DNA from: Gammaproteobacteria bacterium
GTDB taxonomy: Bacteria > Pseudomonadota > Gammaproteobacteria > Burkholderiales > Burkholderiaceae_C
Assembly (NCBI GenBank): GCA_025359085.1
Contig: JANYHL010000075.1
Location: 1-34,885 of the forward strand
Direction of reading: 5' to 3'
Length of the DNA stretch: 34,885 nt
The translations under genes and the position numbers were made by a program. Numbering within the stretch: position 1 is the first letter of the stretch; each line of letters opens with the position of its first letter. Under the pieces are notes generated by a model that was not told where the DNA came from, searched no databases, and saw only the letters and a program-made list of their open reading frames with translations. Positions 1 through 7,991 of this stretch are shown here, piece by piece.

Positions 1-674
1 CCGATCTGCCCGCCGTCGCCTCGCCCTTGCAGGTCGACGACTTCCTCACCTGGGCCACCCTCGGTGTCGTGCTCGGCGGGCGGCTTGGCTACGTGCTGTT
101 CTACCAGCCCGCCACCTTCCTGGCCGACCCGGTGCGCATCCTGGAGGTGTGGACCGGCGGCATGAGCTTTCACGGCGGCATGCTGGGCGTCATTGCCGCG
201 ATGATCTGGTTTGCCCATTCACGCGGCAAGCCCTGGCTGCAGGTGGCGGATTTTGTGGCGCCCTGTGTGCCGACCGGGCTGGCCGCCGGACGCGTCGGTA
301 ACTTCATTAATGGTGAACTTTGGGGTCGTCTGAGCAGCCCGGATTTGCCCTGGGGCATGGTGTTCCGGGGCGCGGGCGATTTGCCACGGCATCCGTCGCA
401 GGTCTACCAGTTCTTGGGTGAAGGCTTGCTGTTGTTCGTGCTGCTGTGGCTGTACGCGCGCAAGGAGCGCAAACAGGGAGAAGTGGCTGCGGCTTTCTTG
501 CTGGGCTACGGTGTGTTTCGCTTTGTAGCCGAGTTTTTCCGGGAACCGGATGATTTTCTTGGCATTCTGTCGCTTGGCATGAGCATGGGGCAGTGGCTGT
601 GTGTGCCGATGATCGTGGGCGGCATCGGTTTGTGGTGGTGGGCGCAGCGCTCCTCAATAATTTATAAGAAATAA
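1..674 (+). CDS. lgt: Prolipoprotein diacylglyceryl transferase Lgt (5' end outside window)
   Basis: Inner-membrane enzyme that moves diacylglycerol from phosphatidylglycerol to the lipobox cysteine of prolipoproteins, the first step of lipoprotein maturation. The reading frame is open from the first bases of the window, so the true start lies upstream. Visible family motifs are [10 protein letters not shown], the Lgt signature [21 protein letters not shown], and near the end [11 protein letters not shown], which carries a conserved arginine. Several hydrophobic segments alternate with these loops, as expected for a polytopic protein. The last residues (about SSIIYKK) and the stop codon are encoded by a dispersed repeat, so this C-terminus is probably lineage specific. 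The crotonase gene follows after 94 bases, most of which is that repeat. The assignment is firm. Confidence 0.96.
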   Translation, partial: DLPAVASPLQVDDFLTWATLGVVLGGRLGYVLFYQPATFLADPVRILEVWTGGMSFHGGMLGVIAAMIWFAHSRGKPWLQVADFVAPCVPTGLAAGRVGNFINGELWGRLSSPDLPWGMVFRGAGDLPRHPSQVYQFLGEGLLLFVLLWLYARKERKQGEVAAAFLLGYGVFRFVAEFFREPDDFLGILSLGMSMGQWLCVPMIVGGIGLWWWAQRSSIIYKK

Positions 675-729
675 GGCTCTAGCCAGCGTGTAATAAGCGT
701 TTACAGCTATCGATAGCATAGTAAATATT
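656..729 (+). repeat. Dispersed Comamonadaceae-type repeat, copy 1
   Basis: This stretch holds the core AAGGCTCTAGCC and ends in the inverted repeat AGCTATCGATAGC, flanked by AT-rich ends. It covers the lgt stop codon and most of the lgt-crotonase gap. It shares core and hairpin end with five other copies in the window. Its ends were judged by eye. Confidence 0.65.
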
Positions 730-768
730 TCCTGCTGAGTTCGTGTTATTCCATTCTGAAAGCAGATT

Positions 769-1590
769 GTGATGAGTTCCAAAGTGACGTCGCAGGGCCA
801 TATTCGCTGCGAGCACCAGGCCGGCCTGGCGCGGGTCACGATTGCCAATTCCTCTAAATTCAATGCCATGTCGCGTGCCATGTGGCGCGAGTTGCGCGCT
901 GTTTTTGAGCACATTCAGCGCAGCCCTGAGCTGCGTTGTGTGCTGCTGGTGGGGGAGGGCGCGCATTTTTGTGCCGGGGGTGATATTTTTGAATATGCGG
1001 CTTTCAGGTTCCAGGAGGCGAGCCTGCGCGACTTTCACGAGAACGACGTCTGGGGTGGTTTGCAGGCCATGCTGGACTGCGACGTGCCGATCGTGGCGCA
1101 GATTGCGGGCAACTGCATGGGCGCGGGGGTGGAGATGGCCAGTTGCTGCGATATCCGGCTGGCCAGTGCCAGCGCCCAGTTTGGCGCACCGATTGCCCGG
1201 CTCGGCTTTCCGATGGCACCGCGTGAAGCCGCCCTGGTAGCGCGCGAGCTGGGACTGACCGTGGCGCGCCAGATGCTGTTGGCCGCCGAGATTTTCAGCG
1301 CGGCCGACATGAAGGGTGCAGGTTTTCTCAGCCAGGTGCTGTCCGTGGACGCTTTGGCGACGCAGGCGCAAGCCACCGCCGTGCGCATCGCTGCCCTGGC
1401 CGCGCAGGCGGCGCGTCTTAATAAACAAACCATTCGGGCATTAAATCAGCCGCTAGTCCCCGAAAATAGGGCGCAACCAGCTATTGATTTGATATCAAAC
1501 GAGGCGAGTAGCGCCTACGCCTACGCCGCCAGCGCCGAACACCGTGAAGGCATTACCGCTTTTCTGGAGAAGAGAAAACCGGTGTTTTAA
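769..1590 (+). CDS. Enoyl-CoA hydratase/isomerase family (crotonase fold) protein
   Basis: Crotonase-superfamily enzyme, likely acting on an acyl-CoA by hydration, isomerisation or related chemistry; the substrate cannot be read from the sequence. The oxyanion-hole segments are both present: GAHFCAGGDIFEYA near residue 70 and NCMGAGVEMASCCDIRLAS near residue 120, followed by FGAPIARLGF. The C-terminus AEHREGITAFLEKRKPVF is the usual one for the family. GTG at 769 and ATG at 772 are adjacent possible starts and there is no strong ribosome-binding site to choose between them. About 22-25 residues near positions 224-248 (ALNQPLVPENRAQPAIDLIS and following) are encoded by a dispersed repeat inserted in frame, between RLNKQTIR and the AYAYAASAEHREG segment that family members normally have close by. 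The protein is therefore slightly long for its family at 272-273 residues. Confidence 0.88.
   Translation: MMSSKVTSQGHIRCEHQAGLARVTIANSSKFNAMSRAMWRELRAVFEHIQRSPELRCVLLVGEGAHFCAGGDIFEYAAFRFQEASLRDFHENDVWGGLQAMLDCDVPIVAQIAGNCMGAGVEMASCCDIRLASASAQFGAPIARLGFPMAPREAALVARELGLTVARQMLLAAEIFSAADMKGAGFLSQVLSVDALATQAQATAVRIAALAAQAARLNKQTIRALNQPLVPENRAQPAIDLISNEASSAYAYAASAEHREGITAFLEKRKPVF
1438..1502 (+). repeat. Dispersed repeat, copy 2, read in frame inside the crotonase gene
   Basis: This stretch has the core GCCGCTAGTCCCCG and the AGCTATTGATTTGATATC end of the family and lies entirely within the crotonase coding sequence. It is open in the gene's frame and adds roughly 22 residues without a stop. 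Its ends were judged by eye. Confidence 0.65.
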
Positions 1591-1639
1591 AGGGGCTGCA
1601 CCCAAAAATGCCTTTCGATTTCACGATTCGACGCCTGCC

Positions 1640-2083
1640 TTAACGCAATACCAGCACCGGCACATGGGAGTGCGTTAACACCAGTTGCGTTTCGCTGCCC
1701 AGCAGCAGGCGCTTGATGCCACGCCGGCCGTGTGAAGCCATCACGATCAAATCGCATTTGTGTTTTTTGGCCGCGGCAATGATGGCGTCCGATACCAGGT
1801 CTGACTTGACCGTGATCGCCTTGGTCTTGACACCGACGGCCAGGGCGGCTTGCTGCACCGCGTCGACGATCGCTTGGCCGTCTTCGGCCCACTGTTGTTC
1901 CACCCGGCTCACCTCGGCTGCCTGCAAGGCCAGACCGCCTTCAAAGTAGCTCTGCGGATAACGCGGAATGATTTTTACCGCCACCAGCTCGGCGCCGCAC
2001 AGCGCCGCCAGATCGATGGCGCTGCGGACTGCTTTTTTGGACAATGGGGAACCATCGGTGGCGACGAGAATCTTCTTGTACAT
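1640..2083 (-). CDS. uspA: Universal stress protein UspA family
   Basis: Single-domain universal stress protein of 147 residues, cytoplasmic, probably ATP binding. It begins MYKKILVATDGSPLSKKA, the standard Usp N-terminus with the nucleotide-binding aspartate. Near the end it has the ATP-binding pattern G-x2-G-x9-G-S in HGRRGIKRLLLGSET, followed by the typical VLTHSHVPVLVLR. The start at 2083 is chosen because AGGAG sits six bases upstream and because it gives the family N-terminus; an in-frame start at 2176 would add an unrelated leader crossing the promoter. An FNR box lies 56-69 bases upstream, and the gene is divergent from ccoI, so oxygen-limited expression is likely. FNR/ANR control of usp genes is known in other proteobacteria. 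The exact paralogue is not resolved. Confidence 0.9.
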   Translation of the reverse strand: MYKKILVATDGSPLSKKAVRSAIDLAALCGAELVAVKIIPRYPQSYFEGGLALQAAEVSRVEQQWAEDGQAIVDAVQQAALAVGVKTKAITVKSDLVSDAIIAAAKKHKCDLIVMASHGRRGIKRLLLGSETQLVLTHSHVPVLVLR

Positions 2084-2138
2084 GGTTTGCTCCTGAAGGT
2101 TTAAACAAAACAGCTTACACCCCTCCAGCGCTGATGTT

Positions 2139-2152
2139 TTGATGGGGGTCAA
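2139..2152. promoter_or_regulatory. FNR/ANR box between uspA and ccoI
   Basis: TTGATGGGGGTCAA matches the FNR consensus TTGAT-N4-ATCAA at 9 of 10 defined positions. Its centre (2145.5) is about 62 bases from the uspA start and 43 bases from the ccoI start. For uspA a class II position (-41.5) would put the transcription start near 2104 with TAAGCT (2117-2112) as a weak -10. For ccoI the spacing is tight. The window encodes an FNR whose recognition helix suits this site. Confidence 0.75.
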
Positions 2153-2188
2153 GTAAACTGCGGGCCTTGTTGGCAACCCTTGGAGCTC

Positions 2189-4531
2189 ATGTCAATTGCC
2201 AGTTCAGCCGTCGCCGTTGCGGCGCCCTCTGTCCCGATCGATCCCGCTGTCGGCAGTCCGGTCAGCGCGCCGGGTCCTGATGCGCTTGCAGACAGGCTGC
2301 GGCTACTGGACGAGCCGCAGGAGTGGATGGCCTTCAGTCGTCCTGAGGCCAAGCGCGCCCATTGTTGGGAGTCCAACATCCTGATTGAAGGCATGCACTG
2401 CGCGGCCTGTGCCCTGACGCTGGAAGATGTACTGCGGGGTGTGCCGGGCGTGTTGGCGGCCGAGGTCAGCGCGGGCAGCCACCGGGCGCGCGTAGTCTGG
2501 TCGGCCGATGCGGTGCGCCCATCGGACTGGATGCATGCGGTGCAAGTGGCCGGTTACCGTGGCGTACCGGCGAATGATGCGTTTGCCCGCGAGCGTCGAA
2601 AAAACGAAGCGCGCAAGGCACTTTGGCGCCTGCTGGTGGCCGGGCTGTGCATGATGCAGGTGATGATGTACGCCTACCCGGCTTATGTTGCGGCGCCCGG
2701 GGATTTGACGCCCGAGATGGAACAGCTACTGCGCTGGGCTTCCTGGGTGCTGACCTTGCCGGTGGTCCTGTTCTCCTGCGGGCCGTTCTTTGGCAACGCC
2801 CTGCGCGATGTAATGCATCTGCGCATCAGCATGGATTTGCCGGTCGCACTGGGCATGCTGATTACTTTTGCCGTCAGCACAGCGGGCACGTTTGATCCGC
2901 AGGGCATCTTTGGTCGCGAAGTTTATTTCGACTCGCTCACCATGTTTGTCTTTTTTTTGTTGTCGGGGCGCTGGCTGGAATTGCGTCTGCGGGACCGGAC
3001 GGCCGGCGCGCTGGAAGTGCTGATGAACCGCTTGCCGGACAGTGTGGCACGCCGGGCTATTGACGGTAGTTATGAACGGGTGCCGGTGCGCCGTCTGGTC
3101 GCGGGCGACGTCATGCGTATCCTGCCGGGTGAGACTTTCCCGGCCGATGGCGTGCTGCTGCAAGGCGAGACGATGGTCGATGAGGCCTTGCTCACGGGCG
3201 AGTCGCGTCCGGTCGCGCGGGGCGTTGGCGCGGCGGTGATTGCAGGCAGTCACAACCTTTCAGCCGTGGTTCAGGTTCGGGTTCAGCGACTCGGCGACCA
3301 CACCCGCTTTGCCCAGATTGTGGCGCTGATGGAGAGCGCGTCAACCACCAAGCCGCCGATCGCGCGCCTGGCCGATCGCATTGCCAAACCCTTTTTGCTG
3401 GTGGTCCTGCTGGCAGCGGGTCTGGCCGGTGCTTTCTGGTGGGGACGGGGACCCGGTCAGGCGCTGATGGTGGCGGTGGCGGTGCTGGTGGTGACCTGCC
3501 CTTGTGCCTTGTCACTGGCCACGCCTGCCGCCATGTTGGCGGCGGCGGGCACGCTGGCGCGCCGGGGCGTGCTGGTGCGTCGCCTGGAGGCTTTTGAAGC
3601 CTTGGCGGCGATTGACACGGTGGTGTTCGATAAAACGGGCACCTTGACGCGTGATGCCATGGTGTTGGGTGACCGGCAGACACGCGCGGGGGTCGCGCCA
3701 GAACAGGCGCTGGCGATGGCTGCGGCTTTGGCGCGCTATTCGCTGCACCCGGTATCGCGGGCATTGGTGCTGGCAGCCGACGGGGCGGCAACTCCTGGGG
3801 CGTGGCAGGCCGACGCCGTGCGCGAGCTTGCAGGGGCCGGGGTATCGGGCCGGGTCTGGCCGGGCAGTGTCGCGGGCGCACCGATTGATTTGCGGCTGGG
3901 CTCTGCCGATTTCTGTGGCGTGGCGGTGGCCCGGTCAGATTCGTTACAGGTTTATCTCAGCGATGCGCAAGGTTGGCTGGCAACTTTTGCATTTCATGAG
4001 CAGTTGCGCTCAGATGCCAAGGCAACGGTGGCAGCTCTGCAAGGTGCGGGTATCGAGGTGCATTTGTTGTCGGGCGACAGTGTGACGGCCGCGGCCCGGG
4101 TCGCCGCGCAGGTGGGCATCACCGCGTTCAAGGGCGCCTGTTCACCACAGGATAAACTCGATTTTTTGCGCCAGGCCCAACAACAAGGCCATAAGGTGGC
4201 GGTTGTGGGGGATGGCCTGAACGATGGCCCGGTGCTGGCGGGCGCCCACGTGTCGTTCGCCTTTGGGCTGGCTGTGCCCTTGGCGCAGGCGCAGGCGGAT
4301 TTCGTGGTGCTGGGTGATCAACTTGAGGCGGTGGCGCAAGCGCTGCGTCTGGCTCGCCGGACCCTGCGTGTGGTGCGGCAAAATTTAGGGTGGGCAGCCG
4401 GCTACAACGCGGTGTGCATTCCGCTGGCGATGGTGGGATGGATGCCGGCTTGGCTGGCGGGCTTGGGGATGGGTTTTAGCTCTCTGTGGGTGGTCCTCAA
4501 TGCCCTGCGTTTGGCCAAGAAACCGGATTAA
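2189..4531 (+). CDS. ccoI: Copper-translocating P1B-type ATPase for cbb3 oxidase (CcoI/FixI)
   Basis: Inner-membrane ATP-driven copper exporter of 780 residues, needed to supply copper for the CuB centre of cbb3 oxidase. Domains in order: an N-terminal metal-binding domain with GMHCAAC (Cys71, Cys74); transmembrane segments; the actuator loop with TGES; the copper-type membrane motif TCPCALS (CPC at 437-439); the phosphorylation motif DKTGTLT (Asp481); the HP motif in SLHPVSRAL of the nucleotide-binding domain; and GDGLNDGPVLAGA in the hinge. ATG at 2189 is preferred over an in-frame TTG at 2180. Its place directly before ccoS and the ccoNOQP genes, and the FNR box upstream, favour CcoI over a general CopA. 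It ends 13 bases before ccoS. The family is certain and the CcoI name is strongly supported by context. Confidence 0.94.
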   Translation: MSIASSAVAVAAPSVPIDPAVGSPVSAPGPDALADRLRLLDEPQEWMAFSRPEAKRAHCWESNILIEGMHCAACALTLEDVLRGVPGVLAAEVSAGSHRARVVWSADAVRPSDWMHAVQVAGYRGVPANDAFARERRKNEARKALWRLLVAGLCMMQVMMYAYPAYVAAPGDLTPEMEQLLRWASWVLTLPVVLFSCGPFFGNALRDVMHLRISMDLPVALGMLITFAVSTAGTFDPQGIFGREVYFDSLTMFVFFLLSGRWLELRLRDRTAGALEVLMNRLPDSVARRAIDGSYERVPVRRLVAGDVMRILPGETFPADGVLLQGETMVDEALLTGESRPVARGVGAAVIAGSHNLSAVVQVRVQRLGDHTRFAQIVALMESASTTKPPIARLADRIAKPFLLVVLLAAGLAGAFWWGRGPGQALMVAVAVLVVTCPCALSLATPAAMLAAAGTLARRGVLVRRLEAFEALAAIDTVVFDKTGTLTRDAMVLGDRQTRAGVAPEQALAMAAALARYSLHPVSRALVLAADGAATPGAWQADAVRELAGAGVSGRVWPGSVAGAPIDLRLGSADFCGVAVARSDSLQVYLSDAQGWLATFAFHEQLRSDAKATVAALQGAGIEVHLLSGDSVTAAARVAAQVGITAFKGACSPQDKLDFLRQAQQQGHKVAVVGDGLNDGPVLAGAHVSFAFGLAVPLAQAQADFVVLGDQLEAVAQALRLARRTLRVVRQNLGWAAGYNAVCIPLAMVGWMPAWLAGLGMGFSSLWVVLNALRLAKKPD

Positions 4532-4544
4532 TAACAAAGTCACT

Positions 4545-4679
4545 ATGGATATACTGTATTTGCTGATTCCGTTGTCAGTGATTCTGGTTTTTTTTATCCT
4601 GGGCGGCTTGTGGTGGGCGATCTACCGTGGTCAATTTGAGGACATTGAGTCTGAAGGCGAAAGAATTCTGAAGGATTGA
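4545..4679 (+). CDS. ccoS: cbb3 oxidase maturation protein CcoS
   Basis: Very short membrane protein of 44 residues. It starts MDILYLLIPLSVILVFFILG, a single transmembrane helix, followed by GLWWAIYRGQFEDIESEGER. The pattern of a helix, then W-A-x-x-x-GQF(D/E)D(L/I)E, is the CcoS/FixS signature. CcoS is needed to insert haem b and copper into CcoN during cbb3 assembly in the bacteria where it has been studied. It lies between ccoI and ccoN, 13 bases after the former, in the usual pairing with the copper ATPase. No strong ribosome-binding site is visible, so translation may be coupled to ccoI. Confidence 0.93.
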   Translation: MDILYLLIPLSVILVFFILGGLWWAIYRGQFEDIESEGERILKD

Positions 4680-4789
4680 TGAGAATTTTTGTAAGAATTT
4701 GACATGCTTCATAGGGTCTACCGGGAACTGACGAGTCGACGTGACCCACCCTAAGAAACTAACGTAAAACAAACTGAGAAGAGGTGAAT

Positions 4790-6226
4790 ATGGCATTTTC
4801 AAATACGCTGGCAACTACCTATGACGACAAGGTGGTCAGGCAGTTTGCTGTCATGACCGTTGTATGGGGCGTGGTCGGCATGCTGGTGGGCGTGATTATT
4901 GCCGCCCAATTGGCCTGGCCAGAGCTTAATTTTGGCATTCCCTGGCTCAGCTATGGTCGCTTGCGCCCCTTGCACACCAATGCGGTGATTTTTGCATTTG
5001 GTGGCTGTGGTTTGTTTGCCGCTTCCTACTATGTGGTGCAGCGAACATGTCAGGTTCGTCTGTTTGCCAGTGGTCTGGCCTCTTTCACTTTTTGGGGTTG
5101 GCAGTTGGTGATCCTTGCTGCCGCTGTTTCTCTGCCACTTGGGTACACCCAAGGCAAAGAATATGCAGAGCTCGAATGGCCCATTGACATCTTGATTACC
5201 CTGGTCTGGGTCTCCTACGCGATTGTGTTTTTTGGCACGGTCGGCACCCGCAAAGTCCGGCATATCTATGTGGCCAACTGGTTTTTCGGGGCGTTCATTC
5301 TTGCCGTGGCGCTGTTGCATTTGGTCAATAGTGCCGCCATTCCCGCGGGCTACATGAAGTCTTATTCAGCCTATGCCGGTGTGCAGGATGCCATGGTGCA
5401 GTGGTGGTATGGTCACAACGCCGTGGGCTTTTTCTTGACGGCCGGTTTCCTGGGCATGATGTATTACTTTATTCCCAAGCAGGCTGAGCGTCCGGTTTAC
5501 TCCTACCGTCTGTCCATCGTTCACTTCTGGGCGCTGATCTTTACCTACATGTGGGCGGGTCCGCACCATTTGCATTACACCGCGCTGCCGGATTGGACGC
5601 AATCGGTGGGCATGGTGTTTTCCCTGATTTTGCTGGCGCCAAGCTGGGGCGGCATGATCAACGGCATCATGACTTTGTCGGGTGCTTGGCACAAATTGCG
5701 TGACGATCCCATTCTTCGTTTCCTGATTGTTTCGCTGTCGTTTTATGGCATGTCGACCTTTGAAGGTCCGATGATGTCGATCAAAACCGTGAATGCCTTG
5801 TCGCACTACACCGACTGGACCATTGGTCACGTGCACTCCGGCGCACTGGGTTGGGTTGGTCTGGTGACCATGGGCTCCATGTACTACCTGATTCCGAAGC
5901 TGTTTGGACAGAAACAGATGTACAGCGTGAAGGCCATCGAGGTGCATTTCTGGACCGCAACGATTGGGATCGTGATCTACATCGCGGCCATGTGGATTGC
6001 CGGTGTAATGCAGGGTTTGATGTGGCGTTCGATCAACCCCGATGGCACTTTGACCTACTCTTTTGTGGAATCCGTCAAAGCCACGTTCCCGTTTTATGTG
6101 TTGCGTTTGCTCGGTGGCCTTTTGTACCTCGGTGGCATGTTGGTCATGCTCTGGAACACATTCAAGACGGCGACCAGGGGCCGTTCCGTTAACGTGACCA
6201 TTCCGGCCGTCGTTGTCCACGCTTGA
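4790..6226 (+). CDS. ccoN: cbb3-type cytochrome c oxidase subunit I (CcoN)
   Basis: Catalytic subunit of the high-affinity cbb3 oxidase, 478 residues with about twelve transmembrane helices, carrying low-spin haem b and the haem b3-CuB centre where oxygen is reduced. Ligand motifs are visible: RPLHTN with His62 for low-spin haem b, [10 protein letters not shown] with His209, GPHHLHY with His259-His260 for CuB, and IGHVHSG with His347 and His349 for the two haems. YGMSTFEGP holds the conserved helix VII tyrosine that in this family is cross-linked to a CuB histidine. ATG at 4790 is chosen over GTG at 4784 because GAGGTGA just upstream acts as ribosome-binding site. It is followed after 13 bases by ccoO. 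The 110 bases before it show no clear FNR box, so it may also be read from the ccoI promoter. Confidence 0.98.
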   Translation: MAFSNTLATTYDDKVVRQFAVMTVVWGVVGMLVGVIIAAQLAWPELNFGIPWLSYGRLRPLHTNAVIFAFGGCGLFAASYYVVQRTCQVRLFASGLASFTFWGWQLVILAAAVSLPLGYTQGKEYAELEWPIDILITLVWVSYAIVFFGTVGTRKVRHIYVANWFFGAFILAVALLHLVNSAAIPAGYMKSYSAYAGVQDAMVQWWYGHNAVGFFLTAGFLGMMYYFIPKQAERPVYSYRLSIVHFWALIFTYMWAGPHHLHYTALPDWTQSVGMVFSLILLAPSWGGMINGIMTLSGAWHKLRDDPILRFLIVSLSFYGMSTFEGPMMSIKTVNALSHYTDWTIGHVHSGALGWVGLVTMGSMYYLIPKLFGQKQMYSVKAIEVHFWTATIGIVIYIAAMWIAGVMQGLMWRSINPDGTLTYSFVESVKATFPFYVLRLLGGLLYLGGMLVMLWNTFKTATRGRSVNVTIPAVVVHA

Positions 6227-6239
6227 GAAAGAAAATACC

Positions 6240-6866
6240 ATGGCAAACAACAAGGCAAGCGGCGGAATGTCGCACGCAAACATTGAAACCAACAACTTCC
6301 TCATGATCGTTTTGATCTTGCTGGTGTTGCTGGTGGGCGGCTTGGTGGAGATTGTTCCGCTGTTTTTCCAGAAGTCCACGACTGAGCCTGTCAAGGGTCT
6401 GCAGCCTTACACGGCACTGCAGTTGGCCGGGCGTGACATCTACACCCGTGAGGGGTGCTACAACTGCCACTCACAGATGATTCGACCGTTGCGCGCCGAG
6501 ACTCTGCGCTATGGCCACTATTCCGTCGCGGGCGAATTTGTCTATGACCATCCCTTTCAGTGGGGCAGCAAGCGCACCGGTCCCGATCTGCATCGCGTCG
6601 GGGGCAAGTACAGTGACCAATGGCATGCAACGCATTTGAATAATCCGCGGGATCTGGTGCCTGAATCCAATATGCCTGCTTATCCATGGCTTCTTAAAGA
6701 CACGGTGGATGCTGAATCCATGCCAGCGCACATGAAGGCCTTGCGAATCGTGGGTGTGCCTTATACCGACGAGCAAATCGCCCAATCTTCTGCTGAACTC
6801 AAGGGAAAGAAGGAGATTGAAGCAGTCATCGCCTACCTGCAGGTGTTAGGAACCTTGGTCAAGTAA
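6240..6866 (+). CDS. ccoO: cbb3-type oxidase mono-haem cytochrome c subunit (CcoO)
   Basis: Membrane-anchored c-type cytochrome of 208 residues in the cbb3 complex, which passes electrons from CcoP or soluble cytochrome c to CcoN. After a short N-terminal tail there is one transmembrane helix ([20 protein letters not shown]). The periplasmic domain carries the haem c site CYNCH (Cys73, Cys76, His77) in the family context [14 protein letters not shown], and the likely axial methionine Met145 in [13 protein letters not shown] at 6240 is preferred; an in-frame TTG at 6213 would overlap the end of ccoN and add residues the family lacks. The ribosome-binding site is weak, which fits coupling to ccoN, and ccoQ follows after 16 bases. 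Confidence 0.97.
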   Translation: MANNKASGGMSHANIETNNFLMIVLILLVLLVGGLVEIVPLFFQKSTTEPVKGLQPYTALQLAGRDIYTREGCYNCHSQMIRPLRAETLRYGHYSVAGEFVYDHPFQWGSKRTGPDLHRVGGKYSDQWHATHLNNPRDLVPESNMPAYPWLLKDTVDAESMPAHMKALRIVGVPYTDEQIAQSSAELKGKKEIEAVIAYLQVLGTLVK

Positions 6867-6882
6867 ACGGGAGATATTTCGC

Positions 6883-7026
6883 ATGGAACTCGACATCAAC
6901 ACTCTTCGTTCGTGGGCCACGGTGACTAGCTTCATCACGTTTATTGGCATCATTGTGTGGGCTTATTCCCGCCGAAATGCGGCCGATTTCGAGGAAGCCG
7001 CCAACCTGCCGTTCGAGCAAGACTGA
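6883..7026 (+). CDS. ccoQ: cbb3-type oxidase small subunit CcoQ/FixQ
   Basis: Single-helix subunit of 47 residues, starting MELDINTLRSWATVTSFITF, with one transmembrane segment followed by WAYSRRNAADFEEAANLPFEQD. The motif W-A-(Y/F)-S-x-x-x-x-x-x-F-x-x-A-A-x-L-P-F is typical of CcoQ, which stabilises the cbb3 complex. It has a GGGAG ribosome-binding site and lies between ccoO and ccoP with short gaps (16 and 24 bases). Confidence 0.95.
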   Translation: MELDINTLRSWATVTSFITFIGIIVWAYSRRNAADFEEAANLPFEQD

Positions 7027-7050
7027 CGGACTGCAATAAAAGGATAAAAA

Positions 7051-7965
7051 ATGAGCGACTTTAGTAATTTTTGGGCGATATATGTCGCCGCCATCACCAT
7101 CGTCAGTATTGCGGCCTGTTTGCTGCTGCTGATACTGACCGGCAAGTCCAAAGGGATAATGAGTAGCGACAACACCACCGGGCATGTGTGGGATGGCGAT
7201 TTGCGCGAGATGAACAACCCCCTGCCGCGCTGGTGGGCTTGGTTGTTTGTCATTACCATTGTTTTTGCTTTTGTTTATTTGGCCTTGTATCCAGGATTAG
7301 GTACTTACGCCGGCAAATTGGGGTGGACCTCTACCGGTCAACACCAGGCTGAGGTTGATAAGGGCAATGCGGAGGTTGCCCCCTTGTACGCCAAATTTTC
7401 AGCCATGAAACCCGAAGACGTGGCCAAAGATGCACAAGCCATGGCTATTGGTGAGCGTTTGTTCATGAACAACTGCGCACAATGCCACGGCTCTGATGCC
7501 CGAGGCAACAAGGGTTTTCCCAACTTGACTGACAACGATTGGTTAGGGGGCGGTACGCCGGAGATTATCAAAGCCGACATCACCAATGGTCGAATCGGCA
7601 TCATGCCCCCGATGGCAGCGGCTGTCGGTACGGCAGATGATGTCAAGAACCTGGCGCAGTATGTTTTGAGCTTGTCAGGCAGCCCGCATGATTCCGTTCA
7701 AGCGGCTCTCGGTAAAGAGAAATTCGCGGCTTGCGCAGCTTGCCATGGTATCGACGGGAAGGGTAATCAGGCCCTTGGTTCGGCCAACCTGACAGACAAC
7801 ATTTGGCTGCATGGCTATGGCGAAGCGGCCATTATTGCCATGATCAATGGCGGCAAGACGAACCAGATGCCCGCCCAGGCCGATAAGTTGACAGAGGCTC
7901 AGATACATGTTTTGGCGTCCTATGTGTGGGGGCTTTCCAATAAGAGCGGTATCGCCGCTCAGTAA
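7051..7965 (+). CDS. ccoP: cbb3-type oxidase di-haem cytochrome c subunit (CcoP)
   Basis: Di-haem c-type cytochrome of 304 residues, the electron entry subunit of cbb3 oxidase. It has two N-terminal membrane helices (about residues 8-30 and 60-85), with the conserved stretch HVWDGDLREMNNPLPRWW between them. The periplasmic part contains two cytochrome c domains: CAQCH (Cys142, Cys145, His146) and CAACH (Cys228, Cys231, His232), each followed by the LTDN(I/D)WL segment common in CcoP. ATG at 7051 has AAAGGA about six bases upstream. It is followed by ccoG after 26 bases. Confidence 0.98.
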   Translation: MSDFSNFWAIYVAAITIVSIAACLLLLILTGKSKGIMSSDNTTGHVWDGDLREMNNPLPRWWAWLFVITIVFAFVYLALYPGLGTYAGKLGWTSTGQHQAEVDKGNAEVAPLYAKFSAMKPEDVAKDAQAMAIGERLFMNNCAQCHGSDARGNKGFPNLTDNDWLGGGTPEIIKADITNGRIGIMPPMAAAVGTADDVKNLAQYVLSLSGSPHDSVQAALGKEKFAACAACHGIDGKGNQALGSANLTDNIWLHGYGEAAIIAMINGGKTNQMPAQADKLTEAQIHVLASYVWGLSNKSGIAAQ

Positions 7966-7991
7966 GCTGGCTACCATCAGCCGGTGGCCAC

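Noticed and set aside
4699-4704. TTGACA before ccoN as a -35 box
   Set aside because: No -10 hexamer lies 16-18 bases downstream, so it was not called as a promoter.
5366-6394. Long open reverse frame across ccoN
   Set aside because: It is the antisense of a gene with all oxidase ligands, is rich in His/Gln/Arg as antisense frames are in GC-rich DNA, and matches no family I know.
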